64,000 bases of DNA, taken from contig NZ_CP031222.1 in NCBI RefSeq assembly GCF_003351745.1, positions 3,330,207 through 3,394,206 on the forward strand, read 5' to 3'. Below, in pieces: positions 8,339 through 16,842 of this stretch. This DNA comes from Aquirhabdus parva. GTDB lineage: Bacteria; Pseudomonadota; Gammaproteobacteria; Pseudomonadales; Moraxellaceae. The position numbers were made by a program, and so were the translations under genes. Each line of letters begins with the position of its first letter. Position 1 is the first letter of the stretch. The notes under the pieces are model-generated. The model saw only the letters and a program-made list of their open reading frames with translations. It did not search any database and was not told the origin of the DNA.

Positions 8339-8743
8339 CTACACCTTCACAATCGTCCCCTGCGCCACCGCACAGAGCTTTTCCACACCTTGTGCGTCAA
8401 CCGCATAGATCTCGCATTTGCAGACCGCCTGCTGTTTCCCCGCATGGAGACTCTCTGCTCTAGCAATGAGTCTCTCCCCGATAGCGGGTCTTAGATAATT
8501 GATCTTAAATTCCGATGTCACCGCATCGCCCAGCACTGATCCACCCGCAAAGGTCAGCGCATTATCAGCCAGATAACTCACCACGCCGCCATGAGCAAAA
8601 CCATGCTGCTGTTTAAGAGTATCTGTCAGACGGAGTGCAAGTTCCGCTTTGCCAGACTCAAAACGAATCAGCTCTGCACCCAACAATTGACTAAAGGGCT
8701 GCGACTTCAAAATAGTCTGTGCAAACGCTTGTAGATCATCCAT
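8339..8743 (-). CDS. PaaI-type hot-dog thioesterase
   Basis: About 134 residues of the PaaI/4HBT hot-dog fold. The signature QQHGFAHGGVVSYLADNAL (about 46-64) matches the H-G-x-x-H-G-G-x-x-x-x-L-A-D catalytic-helix motif with an acidic residue for acyl-CoA thioester hydrolysis, followed by the strand EFKINYLRP. Likely a small acyl- or aryl-CoA thioesterase. Start: ATG at 8743 lies 9 nt from AGAAGG (8753-8758), better spaced than ATG 8749 or GTG 8752. It is divergent from a second hot-dog gene at 8938, with the shared element 8807-8827 between them. Confidence 0.88.
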   Translation of the reverse strand: MDDLQAFAQTILKSQPFSQLLGAELIRFESGKAELALRLTDTLKQQHGFAHGGVVSYLADNALTFAGGSVLGDAVTSEFKINYLRPAIGERLIARAESLHAGKQQAVCKCEIYAVDAQGVEKLCAVAQGTIVKV

Positions 8744-8806
8744 AGACATCACCTTCTCTTAAGAAGATTCAATTCATATCACAACCTTTCATTGCGGTCT
8801 GCCCAT

Positions 8807-8827
8807 TTGGTCAAACTGACCAGTCAT
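8807..8827. promoter_or_regulatory. Operator candidate between divergent thioesterase genes (copy 1 of 15-bp element)
   Basis: TGGTCA-AAC-TGACCA (8808-8822) is a perfect inverted repeat, and it overlaps AAACTGACCAGTCAT (8813-8827), which recurs exactly upstream of the MarR gene at 9502-9516. Regulation of both thioesterase genes and of marR by the MarR protein at 9582 would explain the duplication. Confidence 0.55.
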
Positions 8828-8937
8828 TGAATAAATTGACAACGCCTCAGGCTGAGCATACTCTTTTTAGAGTAGATTCTTTTTTAGAACTATATCGCAT
8901 CTTTGTATATCCAATTTTTTACAGTGAGTCCATCCAG

Positions 8938-9372
8938 ATGAATCCTAAAGAAATGACTGGCCTTGAAATTATGACGGCTTTTGGCAAAGGACTATTTCCC
9001 AAACCAGCGATTGCAGATACGGTCCCGATGGAGCTCCAAACCATTGAGCATGGTCGCGTGGTGTTTATTGCCACCGCCAATAAAACGCACACCAACCCAC
9101 TGGGCGGTGTGCATGGTGGTTTTGCTGCAACCGTGCTGGACTCAGTGACTGGCTGTGCAAGCCATACTGTACTCGCTGCAGGCGAAGGCTATGGCACGAT
9201 TGATCTGAATATCAAAATGTGCCGCCCGATTCCGTTTAACCAGCCGATGATTGCGGAAGGCAAAGTCATCAATACGGGACGTAATCTGGTGATCTCTGAA
9301 GGGTCGATTCGCGATGAAAGCGGCAAGCTCTACGCCCATGCCACAGCGACCAATATGATTATTCGCCCATAA
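8938..9372 (+). CDS. PaaI-family hot-dog thioesterase
   Basis: About 144 residues from the ATG at 8938 (MNPKEMTGLEIM); the frame is open further upstream from a TTG at 8827 but that would run through the operator. Catalytic-helix motif NPLGGVHGGFAATVLDSVTGC, in which the usual acidic residue appears as Asp in LDSVTG, then the strand TIDLNIKMCRPIP. This resembles the thioesterases of phenylacetate and fatty-acid degradation loci. It is followed by a 209-bp gap holding the second 15-bp element and the MarR gene, so the MarR regulator is its natural controller. Confidence 0.85.
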   Translation: MNPKEMTGLEIMTAFGKGLFPKPAIADTVPMELQTIEHGRVVFIATANKTHTNPLGGVHGGFAATVLDSVTGCASHTVLAAGEGYGTIDLNIKMCRPIPFNQPMIAEGKVINTGRNLVISEGSIRDESGKLYAHATATNMIIRP

Positions 9373-9501
9373 CGGCAGAAACCTCGGCTGCTATACGTCA
9401 TAGCGTCTTGTAGAGCAGACGCCCATGAGATCACCCTAAGTCACCCCCATCGGCACGCGTCTTTGATGAAAACGCTGCCGATACAATACTTTCCAGAAAG
9501 T

Positions 9502-9516
9502 AAACTGACCAGTCAT
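9502..9516. promoter_or_regulatory. Operator candidate upstream of MarR gene (copy 2 of 15-bp element)
   Basis: AAACTGACCAGTCAT, identical to 8813-8827. Its core TGAC-CA-GTCA is palindromic. It lies about 65 bp upstream of the MarR ATG, a usual position for autoregulation. Confidence 0.55.
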
Positions 9517-9581
9517 CAAATTCTGAACCAAATGTTCAAAATAGTTCTCAAAATAATAGTTACATATGGTACTATTTCATA

Positions 9582-10103
9582 ATGAACAAATCCAAACGCC
9601 TTAACTACGCAGAGACTCGTGACCGGATTGAACGCTCCCACAGCCTTGTGACGGGTGGACCTCTGGGCACGATCCAGATCAACTTATTGATCAAATACAA
9701 CGGCTGGCTGCTGCATGAATTCTTGGGCAAGACCTTACAAGAGTTCAATCTCAGTACTGCGGGCTATATCACTATGCACTTGATTAATAGCGCCCCCGAT
9801 CAGATCGCCAATCCTTCTGACCTGACTGTATGTACTGGGGAAACCCGCGCCAATATGACACGCATCAGCGATGAGTTGGTCGAACGCGGCTTGTTGCGCC
9901 GTGTAACCAATGAACATGATCGCCGCCGTGTCGATCTGTCACTCACGGATGAAGGGAACGCGTTGCTCAAGCAAGTCGTGCCGCATGCCCGAGCCCGAGG
10001 CAAAGCCATTTACGGTGTGTTTGATGATGAAGAGCTCGCCATGTTTGAAAAGTTGCTGCTCAAACTGCTGCACTCTTTAGAGTTACGCGTTGCAGGGCAA
10101 TAA
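9582..10103 (+). CDS. MarR-family transcriptional regulator
   Basis: A 173-residue winged-helix dimer. Visible: helix NLSTAGYITMHLINSAPDQI, the HTH ETRANMTRISDELVERGLLRR (about 88-108), and the wing NEHDRRRVDLSLTDEGNALL, which holds the MarR D-x-R-(AS)-x-x-x-x-L-T-x-x-G signature. It is upstream of and in line with the three-gene efflux operon starting 112 bp later, so it is probably its repressor, released by a phenolic or hydrophobic ligand. The 15-bp element at 9502 and at the thioesterase pair suggests a wider local regulon. Confidence 0.9.
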   Translation: MNKSKRLNYAETRDRIERSHSLVTGGPLGTIQINLLIKYNGWLLHEFLGKTLQEFNLSTAGYITMHLINSAPDQIANPSDLTVCTGETRANMTRISDELVERGLLRRVTNEHDRRRVDLSLTDEGNALLKQVVPHARARGKAIYGVFDDEELAMFEKLLLKLLHSLELRVAGQ

Positions 10104-10214
10104 AAGTCTCTTGAGTCGTTTTTAAGTCGCTATCCAAAGTGGCTATACAAGTTTTCAAAACGAAAATCGCCCTTAACAGGTTGAATTGTCGTTTATTTTG
10201 CAAAGGTCGTACGT

Positions 10215-11705
10215 ATGAACGATATATCTGGAACATCTCGATTCAAGCCCGCACTCACCTGGGCACCGCTGACCCTCGCGATCCTGATCGCTGGCTGCGC
10301 GTCATTACCGGATGCAGATCCCGCCCCACGGTTAAACAATGTCCACAGCACAGACTTTGTCCAAAGCACCACTGGACAATGGCCTGCGGCGACTTGGTGG
10401 CAGGATTTCCAAGACCCACAGTTGAATCAATTGATCGATCAAGCGCTCAAAGGCTCTCCGAGTATTGCCGTCGCCCAAGCACGCGTGTTTCAAGCGCAAG
10501 CAGCGACCGAAGGCGCATCGGCCAATCGCGGCATGAAGCTGACTGCAGATGCCTCGGCCAATGCCAGCCAATACTACACGCGCATCAACAAAAACAACGT
10601 CCATCTGCCGCCGATTCAGGAAAATCTGACTGGGGGGAATGCGTTGGCATCGTTGAAGCTGTCGTATGACTTTGACTTCTGGGGCAAGAACCGCAAAGCG
10701 CTGGAAGCTGCGCTAGGCCGTGAAGCCGCAAGTCGTGCGGAGGCCGCGGGTGCTGCTGCATCATTGTCGGCCAGCGTAGCCAGCACCTATTTTCAGTGGC
10801 AGATATTAAACCAGCGCATTGCGGTGCAAACCCAGATCGCAGGTTATCAACAGCACTTGCTCGACATCGAATTGAAGCGTCAGAAAGCAGGATTGTCTTC
10901 GGGCAATGATGTGGCACCTCTGCGCGCCAACGCCGCGCTGCCACAACAAACCTTGGTACAACTGCAATCGCAACGTGATGAAACGCTATCGCAGCTTAAA
11001 TCTCTGGTTGCCAGTGGTCAGGATTTTCCCGCCCTCACCGCCCAGCCACTGCCGAAGTTTAATGGCGAGCTCCCGGGTAATCTGCCACTGGAGCTGATCG
11101 CACGCCGTACCGACATCGTCGCTGCGCGTGATCGCGTGACAGCCTCCTTGAGTGACGTTGAATCTGCACGTGCGGCGTTCTACCCCGACATCAATCTTTC
11201 AGCCAATGCAGGCATCTCGCATTATCAATTCGGTAATTTGCTTGCCTTGACGCCGCTGCAAGCAGGGGTCACACCGGCGATCAGTCTGCCGCTGTTTGAC
11301 TCGGGTCGCCTACGCGCAAGCTTAAACAGCAATCGCGCCGAAGTAGCTCTGGCGGTTGCCCAATATGACCAATCGATTCAAAACGCGGTCAATGAAATCA
11401 ACGATGCCGCACTGCATGTGCAAGGCGCTGACCATGAAGCAGAGCCTCTGCAACATCAACTACAAGCCCGTGAGCATGAACTGGCAAACACCCAGCGTCT
11501 GATCAAAGCCGGTCTGCAAGATGGTCGCAATCTGATGGGCATCCAGCTCAGCAAAGCCAACTTACAAGATCAAGAGATCGCACGTCAGGGGCGTGCCTTG
11601 CAAGCCCATGTTGATCTCATTAAAGCTCTTGGTGGTGGCTTTCATGCCCCACAAGAAACCACACAAGCAGACGCAAAGGTCACTGACCAGCGCGCGCATA
11701 ACTAA
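10215..11705 (+). CDS. Outer-membrane efflux lipoprotein (NodT/OprM type), EmrCAB system
   Basis: A 496-residue outer-membrane factor. The signal ends in the lipobox LIAG-Cys28, so it is a lipoprotein. Two repeats of the TolC-like coiled-coil/beta-barrel fold follow; the repeat signature PLTLIARRTDIVAARDRV-like segment (PLELIARRTDIVAARDRV, about 294-311) and the barrel strand FYPDINLSANAGISHY are typical of NodT-family factors. It forms the exit duct for the HlyD-type adaptor and DHA2 pump encoded by the next two genes. ATG at 10215 is preceded by AAAGG. Gap of 32 bp to the adaptor gene. Placing the outer-membrane factor first matches EmrCAB/FarAB-like operons in related bacteria. Confidence 0.92.
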   Translation: MNDISGTSRFKPALTWAPLTLAILIAGCASLPDADPAPRLNNVHSTDFVQSTTGQWPAATWWQDFQDPQLNQLIDQALKGSPSIAVAQARVFQAQAATEGASANRGMKLTADASANASQYYTRINKNNVHLPPIQENLTGGNALASLKLSYDFDFWGKNRKALEAALGREAASRAEAAGAAASLSASVASTYFQWQILNQRIAVQTQIAGYQQHLLDIELKRQKAGLSSGNDVAPLRANAALPQQTLVQLQSQRDETLSQLKSLVASGQDFPALTAQPLPKFNGELPGNLPLELIARRTDIVAARDRVTASLSDVESARAAFYPDINLSANAGISHYQFGNLLALTPLQAGVTPAISLPLFDSGRLRASLNSNRAEVALAVAQYDQSIQNAVNEINDAALHVQGADHEAEPLQHQLQAREHELANTQRLIKAGLQDGRNLMGIQLSKANLQDQEIARQGRALQAHVDLIKALGGGFHAPQETTQADAKVTDQRAHN

Positions 11706-11737
11706 TCAGCAGCCTGCACACTATTCTGGAGAACACC

Positions 11738-12937
11738 ATGACTGAACAGAACACCACTCCCGAGGCAGCTGCAACTCCTGCGGCACCTGAAACAGCACCC
11801 GCCAACGGCAAACGCAAACCGGTACTCCTCATCATCGCTGCAGTCTTTATCACGATTGCGGTGCTGTATGCCCTGTATTACTTCCTGATCGTCCAGTTCC
11901 GCGAAGGCACCGACGATGCCTATGTGAATGGCAATCTGGTTTATGTGAACACCCAAGTCAGCGGGACCGTGGTGAGCCTCGGTGCAGATGACACTCAATC
12001 GGTCAAAGCGGGTCAGATGCTAGTCACGCTGGAAGGGGCTGATAGCTCGGTTGGTTTGGCCAATGCCCAAGCTAGCCTAGCGCAGACCGTCCGCCAAACC
12101 CGTCAACAATATCGCTCATCCGATGAAGCCAGCGCAGTGGTCGCCCAGCGCCAAACTGACCTGACCAAAGTCACCGACGACCTGAATCGTCGTACACAAT
12201 TGGCAGGTACGGATGCCCTGACTGGCGAAGACCTCGCCCATGCCCGTGCCGCAGTTGCTACCGCTAAAGACGCCTTGATCGTCGCGCAAAAACAACTTGA
12301 GTCATCACAAGCTTCGGTTGAAGGCACGACCTTGCGTCAGCATCCTGCCGTGCTGCAAGCACGCGCCCAATTCGTACAAGCGTATTTGGCCTCACAACGT
12401 AATGTGATTCCGTCTCCGATTGAAGGCTATGTCGCACGCCGTGCCGTACAGATCGGTCAACGTGTCACCTCAGGCACCAACCTGATGGCAATTGTGCCGC
12501 TCAACGGTTTGTGGATTGATGCCAACCTGAAAGAAACCCAATTGCGTAATGTGCGTATCGGTCAGCCTGTCAAAGTCACCACGGATGTCTACGGCGGTCA
12601 TGTGGAATACCACGGTAAAGTCGCAGGCATTGCCGCAGGTACCGGTGGTGCATTCTCACTGTTACCACCACAAAACGCGGCGGGGAACTGGATTAAAGTC
12701 GTGCAACGTGTGCCTGTACGGATTGCGCTTGATCCCAATGATCTTGTTAAACATCCACTGCGTATCGGCATGTCCACCATCGTGGATATCGACACCCATA
12801 ATCGTGACGGCTCGGTATTGACTTCACTGCCGATTGCCAATGTCCCGATGACCACGCCAGTCTTTGATCAACAGTTGAAAGATGCCAATGCCAAAGCGGA
12901 TGAAATCATCGCCCATGAAGCAGGCAGCAACTCATGA
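11738..12937 (+). CDS. emrA: EmrA/HlyD-family membrane-fusion adaptor
   Basis: A 399-residue periplasmic adaptor: Ala/Pro/Thr-rich N-terminus, one inner-membrane helix (about 29-51, PVLLIIAAVFITIAVLYALY), then the EmrA hallmark GTDDAYVNGNLVYVNTQVSG (64-83), a lipoyl half, a coiled-coil hairpin (about 107-195), the second lipoyl half and a beta-barrel (LNGLWIDANLKETQLRNV). It links the DHA2 pump to the outer-membrane factor. GGAG sits 7-10 bp before the ATG. It overlaps the pump gene by ATGA, so the two are translationally coupled. Confidence 0.93.
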   Translation: MTEQNTTPEAAATPAAPETAPANGKRKPVLLIIAAVFITIAVLYALYYFLIVQFREGTDDAYVNGNLVYVNTQVSGTVVSLGADDTQSVKAGQMLVTLEGADSSVGLANAQASLAQTVRQTRQQYRSSDEASAVVAQRQTDLTKVTDDLNRRTQLAGTDALTGEDLAHARAAVATAKDALIVAQKQLESSQASVEGTTLRQHPAVLQARAQFVQAYLASQRNVIPSPIEGYVARRAVQIGQRVTSGTNLMAIVPLNGLWIDANLKETQLRNVRIGQPVKVTTDVYGGHVEYHGKVAGIAAGTGGAFSLLPPQNAAGNWIKVVQRVPVRIALDPNDLVKHPLRIGMSTIVDIDTHNRDGSVLTSLPIANVPMTTPVFDQQLKDANAKADEIIAHEAGSNS

Positions 12938-14490
12938 GTAGCGCGATAGCGGCTGCACGCCCACCTCAATATATGACAGGTCTTCCGCTGATCATTTTAA
13001 CGATCGCGATTGCTCTGGCCACCTTTATGGAAGTTCTGGATACGGCGATTGCTAACGTCGCCGTACCGACCATTGCAGGGAATATGGGGGTCAGTTCCAA
13101 CCAAGGTACTTGGGTCATTTCCTCTTATGGTCTGGCTGCCGCGATGGCGGTTCCGGTCACAGGCTGGATCGCCAAGCGCTTTGGTGAGGTTAAGGTCTTT
13201 GTTGTCTCCGTATTCTTGTTCACCATCGCCTCAGCCTTATGTGGTTTTGCGCAGAGTCTGCCGGAACTGGTGGCCTTTCGCTTCCTGCAAGGCCTGGTCT
13301 CAGGTCCGATGGTTCCCCTATCACAGACTCTGCTCCTCTCCAACTACCCGCCAGAGAAACGCGGCACCGCCATGACCATTTGGGTCATGACCGTTGTAGT
13401 GGCACCCATCTGTGGCCCCTTACTCGGCGGTTATATCACCGACAATCTCACGTGGCCGTGGATCTTCTATATCAATCTGCCAGTCGGGTTATTGGCTGGA
13501 TTTGTGGTGTTTACTTTACTGCGTAAAAAAGACACCCCAACCGAGAAACTGCCAATTGATGTGGTCGGCGGCATATTATTGGTCTTGGGTGTCGGCAGTT
13601 TGCAACTGATGCTAGATAACGGCAATGATCTGGACTGGTTTAGCTCCAATGTAATCGTGGGACTCTGCATCACGGCGGTCGTCGCGCTGACTTTCTTTGT
13701 CGCATGGGAACTCACCGATGATCATCCACTGGTTGATCTCAGACTGCTGAAGAAGCATAACTTTCGCTTTGGCGTGATTGCCTTGTCACTCGGCTTTATG
13801 ATGTTCTTTGCGCTCACCGTGTTGTTCCCACTCTGGTTACAGACCGTGATGAACTACAACCCCAGTTGGGCAGGGATCGCGACCGCTCCCGTCGGGATAT
13901 TTGCGTTGATTTGCTCGCCGATTGTCGCCAAAGTGCTAATGCCGCGTCTGGATTTACGCCTGCTATCCAGCGTCTCTTTTGTCATTTTCGGCATCACCGC
14001 ATTCTGGTTTTCGACGTTTAATACCGAGACGTCAATCAACGAAATGATCCCGCCGCGTTTGCTGCAAGGCGTTGCCGTGGCATTCTTCTTCGTACCCGTC
14101 AATACCATCATTCTGTCGGGGATCGCCCAAAACCAAATGGCGGCGGCTTCGGGATTGTCCAACTTCTTCCGCACGTTGTCAGGCAGTTTTGGTACGGCAC
14201 TGGTGGTCATGATCCTCGATCATCGATCCAAAGGTCACCAGATCCAGTTGGCTGAGCACGTGAACCCCACCAATCAGGCGATGTTTGATTATACGGGTCA
14301 GTTGCAAGCACTCGGCATTCCTCAAGGGGCCAGCTATGCCCAAATCCAGAATGTAATCGTGCAGCAAAGCACGATGATGGCGACCAGCGAGATTTTCTGG
14401 CTGTGTTCGATCATCTTCATTGCCTTGATTGGGGTGATTTGGTTGACCAAGCCCCCGTTCTTGGCTGGTGGTGCGGGTGGCGGTCACTAA
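12934..14490 (+). CDS. emrB: EmrB-type DHA2 family multidrug MFS transporter
   Basis: A 518-residue, 14-helix major facilitator. Family signs: LDTAIANVAVPTIAGNMGVS in helix 1 (motif D1 of DHA2, residues 36-55), GWIAKRFGEVKVF after helix 2 (motif A variant), QGLVSGPMVPLSQTLL and motif C in helix 5 (APICGPLLGGYIT). It exports hydrophobic drugs or toxic fatty acids driven by protons. The start overlaps the stop of the adaptor gene. The operon closes at the terminator 14532-14566. Full set: lipoprotein duct, adaptor and pump under the MarR gene just upstream. Confidence 0.94.
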   Translation: MSSAIAAARPPQYMTGLPLIILTIAIALATFMEVLDTAIANVAVPTIAGNMGVSSNQGTWVISSYGLAAAMAVPVTGWIAKRFGEVKVFVVSVFLFTIASALCGFAQSLPELVAFRFLQGLVSGPMVPLSQTLLLSNYPPEKRGTAMTIWVMTVVVAPICGPLLGGYITDNLTWPWIFYINLPVGLLAGFVVFTLLRKKDTPTEKLPIDVVGGILLVLGVGSLQLMLDNGNDLDWFSSNVIVGLCITAVVALTFFVAWELTDDHPLVDLRLLKKHNFRFGVIALSLGFMMFFALTVLFPLWLQTVMNYNPSWAGIATAPVGIFALICSPIVAKVLMPRLDLRLLSSVSFVIFGITAFWFSTFNTETSINEMIPPRLLQGVAVAFFFVPVNTIILSGIAQNQMAAASGLSNFFRTLSGSFGTALVVMILDHRSKGHQIQLAEHVNPTNQAMFDYTGQLQALGIPQGASYAQIQNVIVQQSTMMATSEIFWLCSIIFIALIGVIWLTKPPFLAGGAGGGH

Positions 14491-14531
14491 CGGTGATCTG
14501 ATCTTAAAAAAATCAGTTGCATCAATACAAG

Positions 14532-14566
14532 ACGGGTATCATCAATCGATGATACCCGTTTTTTTG
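14532..14566 (+). terminator. Intrinsic terminator of the efflux operon
   Basis: 12-bp perfect stem ACGGGTATCATC / GATGATACCCGT (14532-14543, 14548-14559) with loop AATC, then a run of T to 14566. The same stem-loop sequence, with three changed positions, recurs at 15430-15457. Confidence 0.92.
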
Positions 14567-14720
14567 ACTGAAGCTTATTAATAAGATATTGATATTATTA
14601 TAATTTTATAACATGTATTGCATAGTAAGGGCAATCACAGTGATTTTCCCTTACATAAAGCTCTCAAGCTATTATCTGCTTAACCACGAAGTGGATTCGG
14701 CTCGGATGCGTTGTTGGGCA

Positions 14721-15134
14721 TCAATCAGCTAAGCGTTCAGGGATTGCCTTGAGCTTGTATACTTCATGGAAAAATAGGTCGGCTCGGTGTTGGTCAGAAC
14801 AGAAATTGGTGACCTCTTTGATTTTTCCGTGCTCAAAACGAAATACTAGACACCAAGTTAAATCAAGGCCACTGCCAGCGGTACTCCAGCCTCGGTGGTG
14901 GTCTACGACATAATCTCCTTGCTCGGCAATGACCAATGGTTGGGCTTGAAATCCTGCTTTGCCCAACTGATCAAAGAAAGCTAATACCTCTTTAATGCCG
15001 TGCTTTTCACCCGCAAGAGGGTGATGACCAGGAATGCGCCAAATAATATCCTCGGCCATAACATCGCTGACCGCAGCGACGTTATTACTCGCATAAGCTT
15101 CGAACAAAGCACCAATTTTTTGAAGATTTGACAC
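14721..15134 (-). CDS. NTF2-like/SnoaL-domain protein
   Basis: A 137-residue cone-shaped NTF2/SnoaL-fold protein: N-terminal helix LFEAYASNNVAAVSDVMAEDIIWRIPGHHP, a middle helix IKEVLAFFDQLGKAGFQ and strand-rich remainder ending in FRFEHGKIKEVTNF. These small proteins act as isomerases, hydrolases or ligand binders. The residues visible here do not settle which. An AGGA stretch at about 15140-15145 on the minus strand is a reasonable ribosome site for the ATG at 15134. Stands alone, read toward the efflux terminator. Confidence 0.8.
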   Translation of the reverse strand: MSNLQKIGALFEAYASNNVAAVSDVMAEDIIWRIPGHHPLAGEKHGIKEVLAFFDQLGKAGFQAQPLVIAEQGDYVVDHHRGWSTAGSGLDLTWCLVFRFEHGKIKEVTNFCSDQHRADLFFHEVYKLKAIPERLAD

Positions 15135-15429
15135 GAGAATCCTCCTGTGTGAGTGATGTGACGCCTAACTATTCATATCGGGCATAGGGTGACACTAAAG
15201 ACTCAAATTTCTCAACGTAAGAGACTAATTTTATTAGAGGTGTTTAAAAGTCACTAATTTAATTCGATTAAAAACTATCACTGGACAAAAAGACTGTCAA
15301 TGGCGGTTAAATGGAAGTTCATATACCAAAACAACTTTACCTAGTCAGTCTTTGCTCTTAACAGGTAAAGTATGCGTTGACACTGAGGCATACTCTAATT
15401 TCAATCAAATCAGAACCGCTTAAAATGAA
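15135..15429. other. Intergenic region without recognisable gene
   Basis: AT-rich stretch carrying the upstream region of the NTF2-like gene. I see no open frame with a ribosome site and no tRNA-like fold. Confidence 0.5.
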
Positions 15430-15464
15430 ACGGATATCATCAATCGATGCTATCCGTCTTTTTG
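15430..15464 (+). terminator. Terminator-like hairpin, second copy of the 14532 stem-loop
   Basis: ACGGATATCATC-AATC-GATGCTATCCGT (15430-15457) followed by CTTTTTG. One mismatch in the stem. No rightward gene ends just before it, so it may be a relic, an sRNA 3' end, or serve the leftward DinB gene in reverse. Confidence 0.6.
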
Positions 15465-15499
15465 CTTGGAGAATCTATAGTATTTAATCGACTCAGAGA

Positions 15500-16003
15500 C
15501 TAATCATCTTTACGACGATGAAGCTCAGTATCATGCAAAAACTTGGTATAAATATCTCGAGGCGGAGCGATGGAAAGTTGCGCCAAAATACGTCCTACGG
15601 CACCCCGATGGTAGCCGCCATGCGTCACGATATGCGCCAGCATTTCCTCCCGCGTCATGTGTCCAAGATCGCCATCCACAAATGAAAATCGAATCGATTC
15701 ACTCAAGCTTTCTGGAGAGATCTTGTCTACATACGCAATATACCAACCATCTGTTTCTGTGACAGCTTGATGGAGGTCTTCTAAAGTAGGCGTCTCTGGT
15801 GTATTAGTCGCAGTGTATGCATGGGTTGTTTGCTGTAAGTTTGCAACAAAGATGCGGTCAACCACATAGATATGATTCAAAATACGAATTGCCGAATGTA
15901 GCTCATCCTGATATTGAATAGGATCTAATACTTTTAGCGCGGCAAATAGCTCGGCATTTGCCCATGCTTTATAACGAAACAGAGATTGAATTAATGCAGA
16001 CAT
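15500..16003 (-). CDS. DinB-family protein
   Basis: A 167-residue four-helix DinB/YfiT-type protein. The three histidines that hold the metal ion can be placed: ILNHIYVVDR (about residue 43) and AHIVTHGGYHRGAVG (about 126-140), the latter being the conserved H-x-x-x-H-x-G-x-(FY)-H-R-G segment of DinB. Other members are thiol transferases (mycothiol- or bacillithiol-dependent) or of unknown role; in Gram-negative bacteria the partner thiol is not known. ATG at 16003 has only a weak upstream purine run. Single gene. Confidence 0.85.
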   Translation of the reverse strand: MSALIQSLFRYKAWANAELFAALKVLDPIQYQDELHSAIRILNHIYVVDRIFVANLQQTTHAYTATNTPETPTLEDLHQAVTETDGWYIAYVDKISPESLSESIRFSFVDGDLGHMTREEMLAHIVTHGGYHRGAVGRILAQLSIAPPRDIYTKFLHDTELHRRKDD

Positions 16004-16122
16004 GGGGTGAACCTATCAAATGACGTTTTTACAGATATATTGGAAAAAATCTCATCAACTCTTTCCTACTAGCCTACCTATTCTACTGATGCACACTCAA
16101 TCCGAGATAGCCCTGTGCGAAC

Positions 16123-16770
16123 TCATGCCAGCCCGCCCTTAATTCCCTGATCAATGGCCTGCTCTACTTTCTTCGCATCCGCCCCAAGCCCGACAAAGAA
16201 ACGCTTTAATAATGGTTCAAGAACCTTAGGGATACTGCTACTCGCTTCAAAATATCCTGACAACTCCAGCAGCACGTAACCATGCGCTACCACCCACCAC
16301 TCATTAGCAAGATGAAACGCATTACCCGGCTGTATGCTTCCTTCATCAATCAGTCGTTGAATCGCGCCCACGATCAGCTCAAGGGTGTATTTGCCTGTGT
16401 TTAAGGTTTCGGGTTTGACAGGCCGAAACTCTCCCAGTGCGATGGTACCAAACATGATCTTATACAGCGCAGGATGTTGTCTTGCATGCTGTAAATACGC
16501 TGCGGTCAAACACACCATATGCGTCAGTGCATCATCAGCGCCCTCAGCCTGCGTCATCTCCGCCTCAAGCAAACTAAAGCCAGAGAGCACCAGTTCATTC
16601 ACCAGATTCTCGATTGATCCAAAGCGGGTATAGACCGACATGGTGGTCGTTCCGGCGGCGGCAGAAATCTTGCGCGTGGTTAAACTGCTTATGCCTTGTT
16701 CCGCAAGAAGCTGAGCGGCGGCATCGAGCAGTCTGTTTTTCATGGTGAGATCGGATTGAGTGATCGTCAT
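16123..16770 (-). CDS. TetR-family regulator (WHG-type C-terminal domain)
   Basis: About 215 residues. TetR DNA-binding domain at residues 8-55: RLLDAAAQLLAEQGISSLTT, then RKISAAAGTTTMSVYTRFGS, with the recognition helix TTMSVYTRFG. The ligand-binding half has the W-H-G-like segment (NEWWVVAHGYVLLELSG). GAGG at about 16773-16776 puts the start at the ATG 16770 rather than a TTG 15 bases further up. Divergent from the DUF2306 gene; the palindromes at 16786-16812 lie exactly between the two start sites, so it probably represses both. Confidence 0.9.
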   Translation of the reverse strand: MTITQSDLTMKNRLLDAAAQLLAEQGISSLTTRKISAAAGTTTMSVYTRFGSIENLVNELVLSGFSLLEAEMTQAEGADDALTHMVCLTAAYLQHARQHPALYKIMFGTIALGEFRPVKPETLNTGKYTLELIVGAIQRLIDEGSIQPGNAFHLANEWWVVAHGYVLLELSGYFEASSSIPKVLEPLLKRFFVGLGADAKKVEQAIDQGIKGGLA

Positions 16771-16782
16771 ACATCCTCTAAA

Positions 16783-16812
16783 CAATATAACAACCGTTAT
16801 AACATGTGTTAT
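16783..16812. promoter_or_regulatory. Paired TetR operators between tetR and the DUF2306 gene
   Basis: Two overlapping palindromes: TATAAC-AACC-GTTATA (16786-16801) and ATAACA-TG-TGTTAT (16799-16812). They fill the gap between the divergent starts at 16770 and 16843. The first has a near-identical counterpart upstream of the TetR gene at 21673. Confidence 0.65.
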
Positions 16813-16842
16813 TATGACACAAATTGATCACGGTGACTGAAG

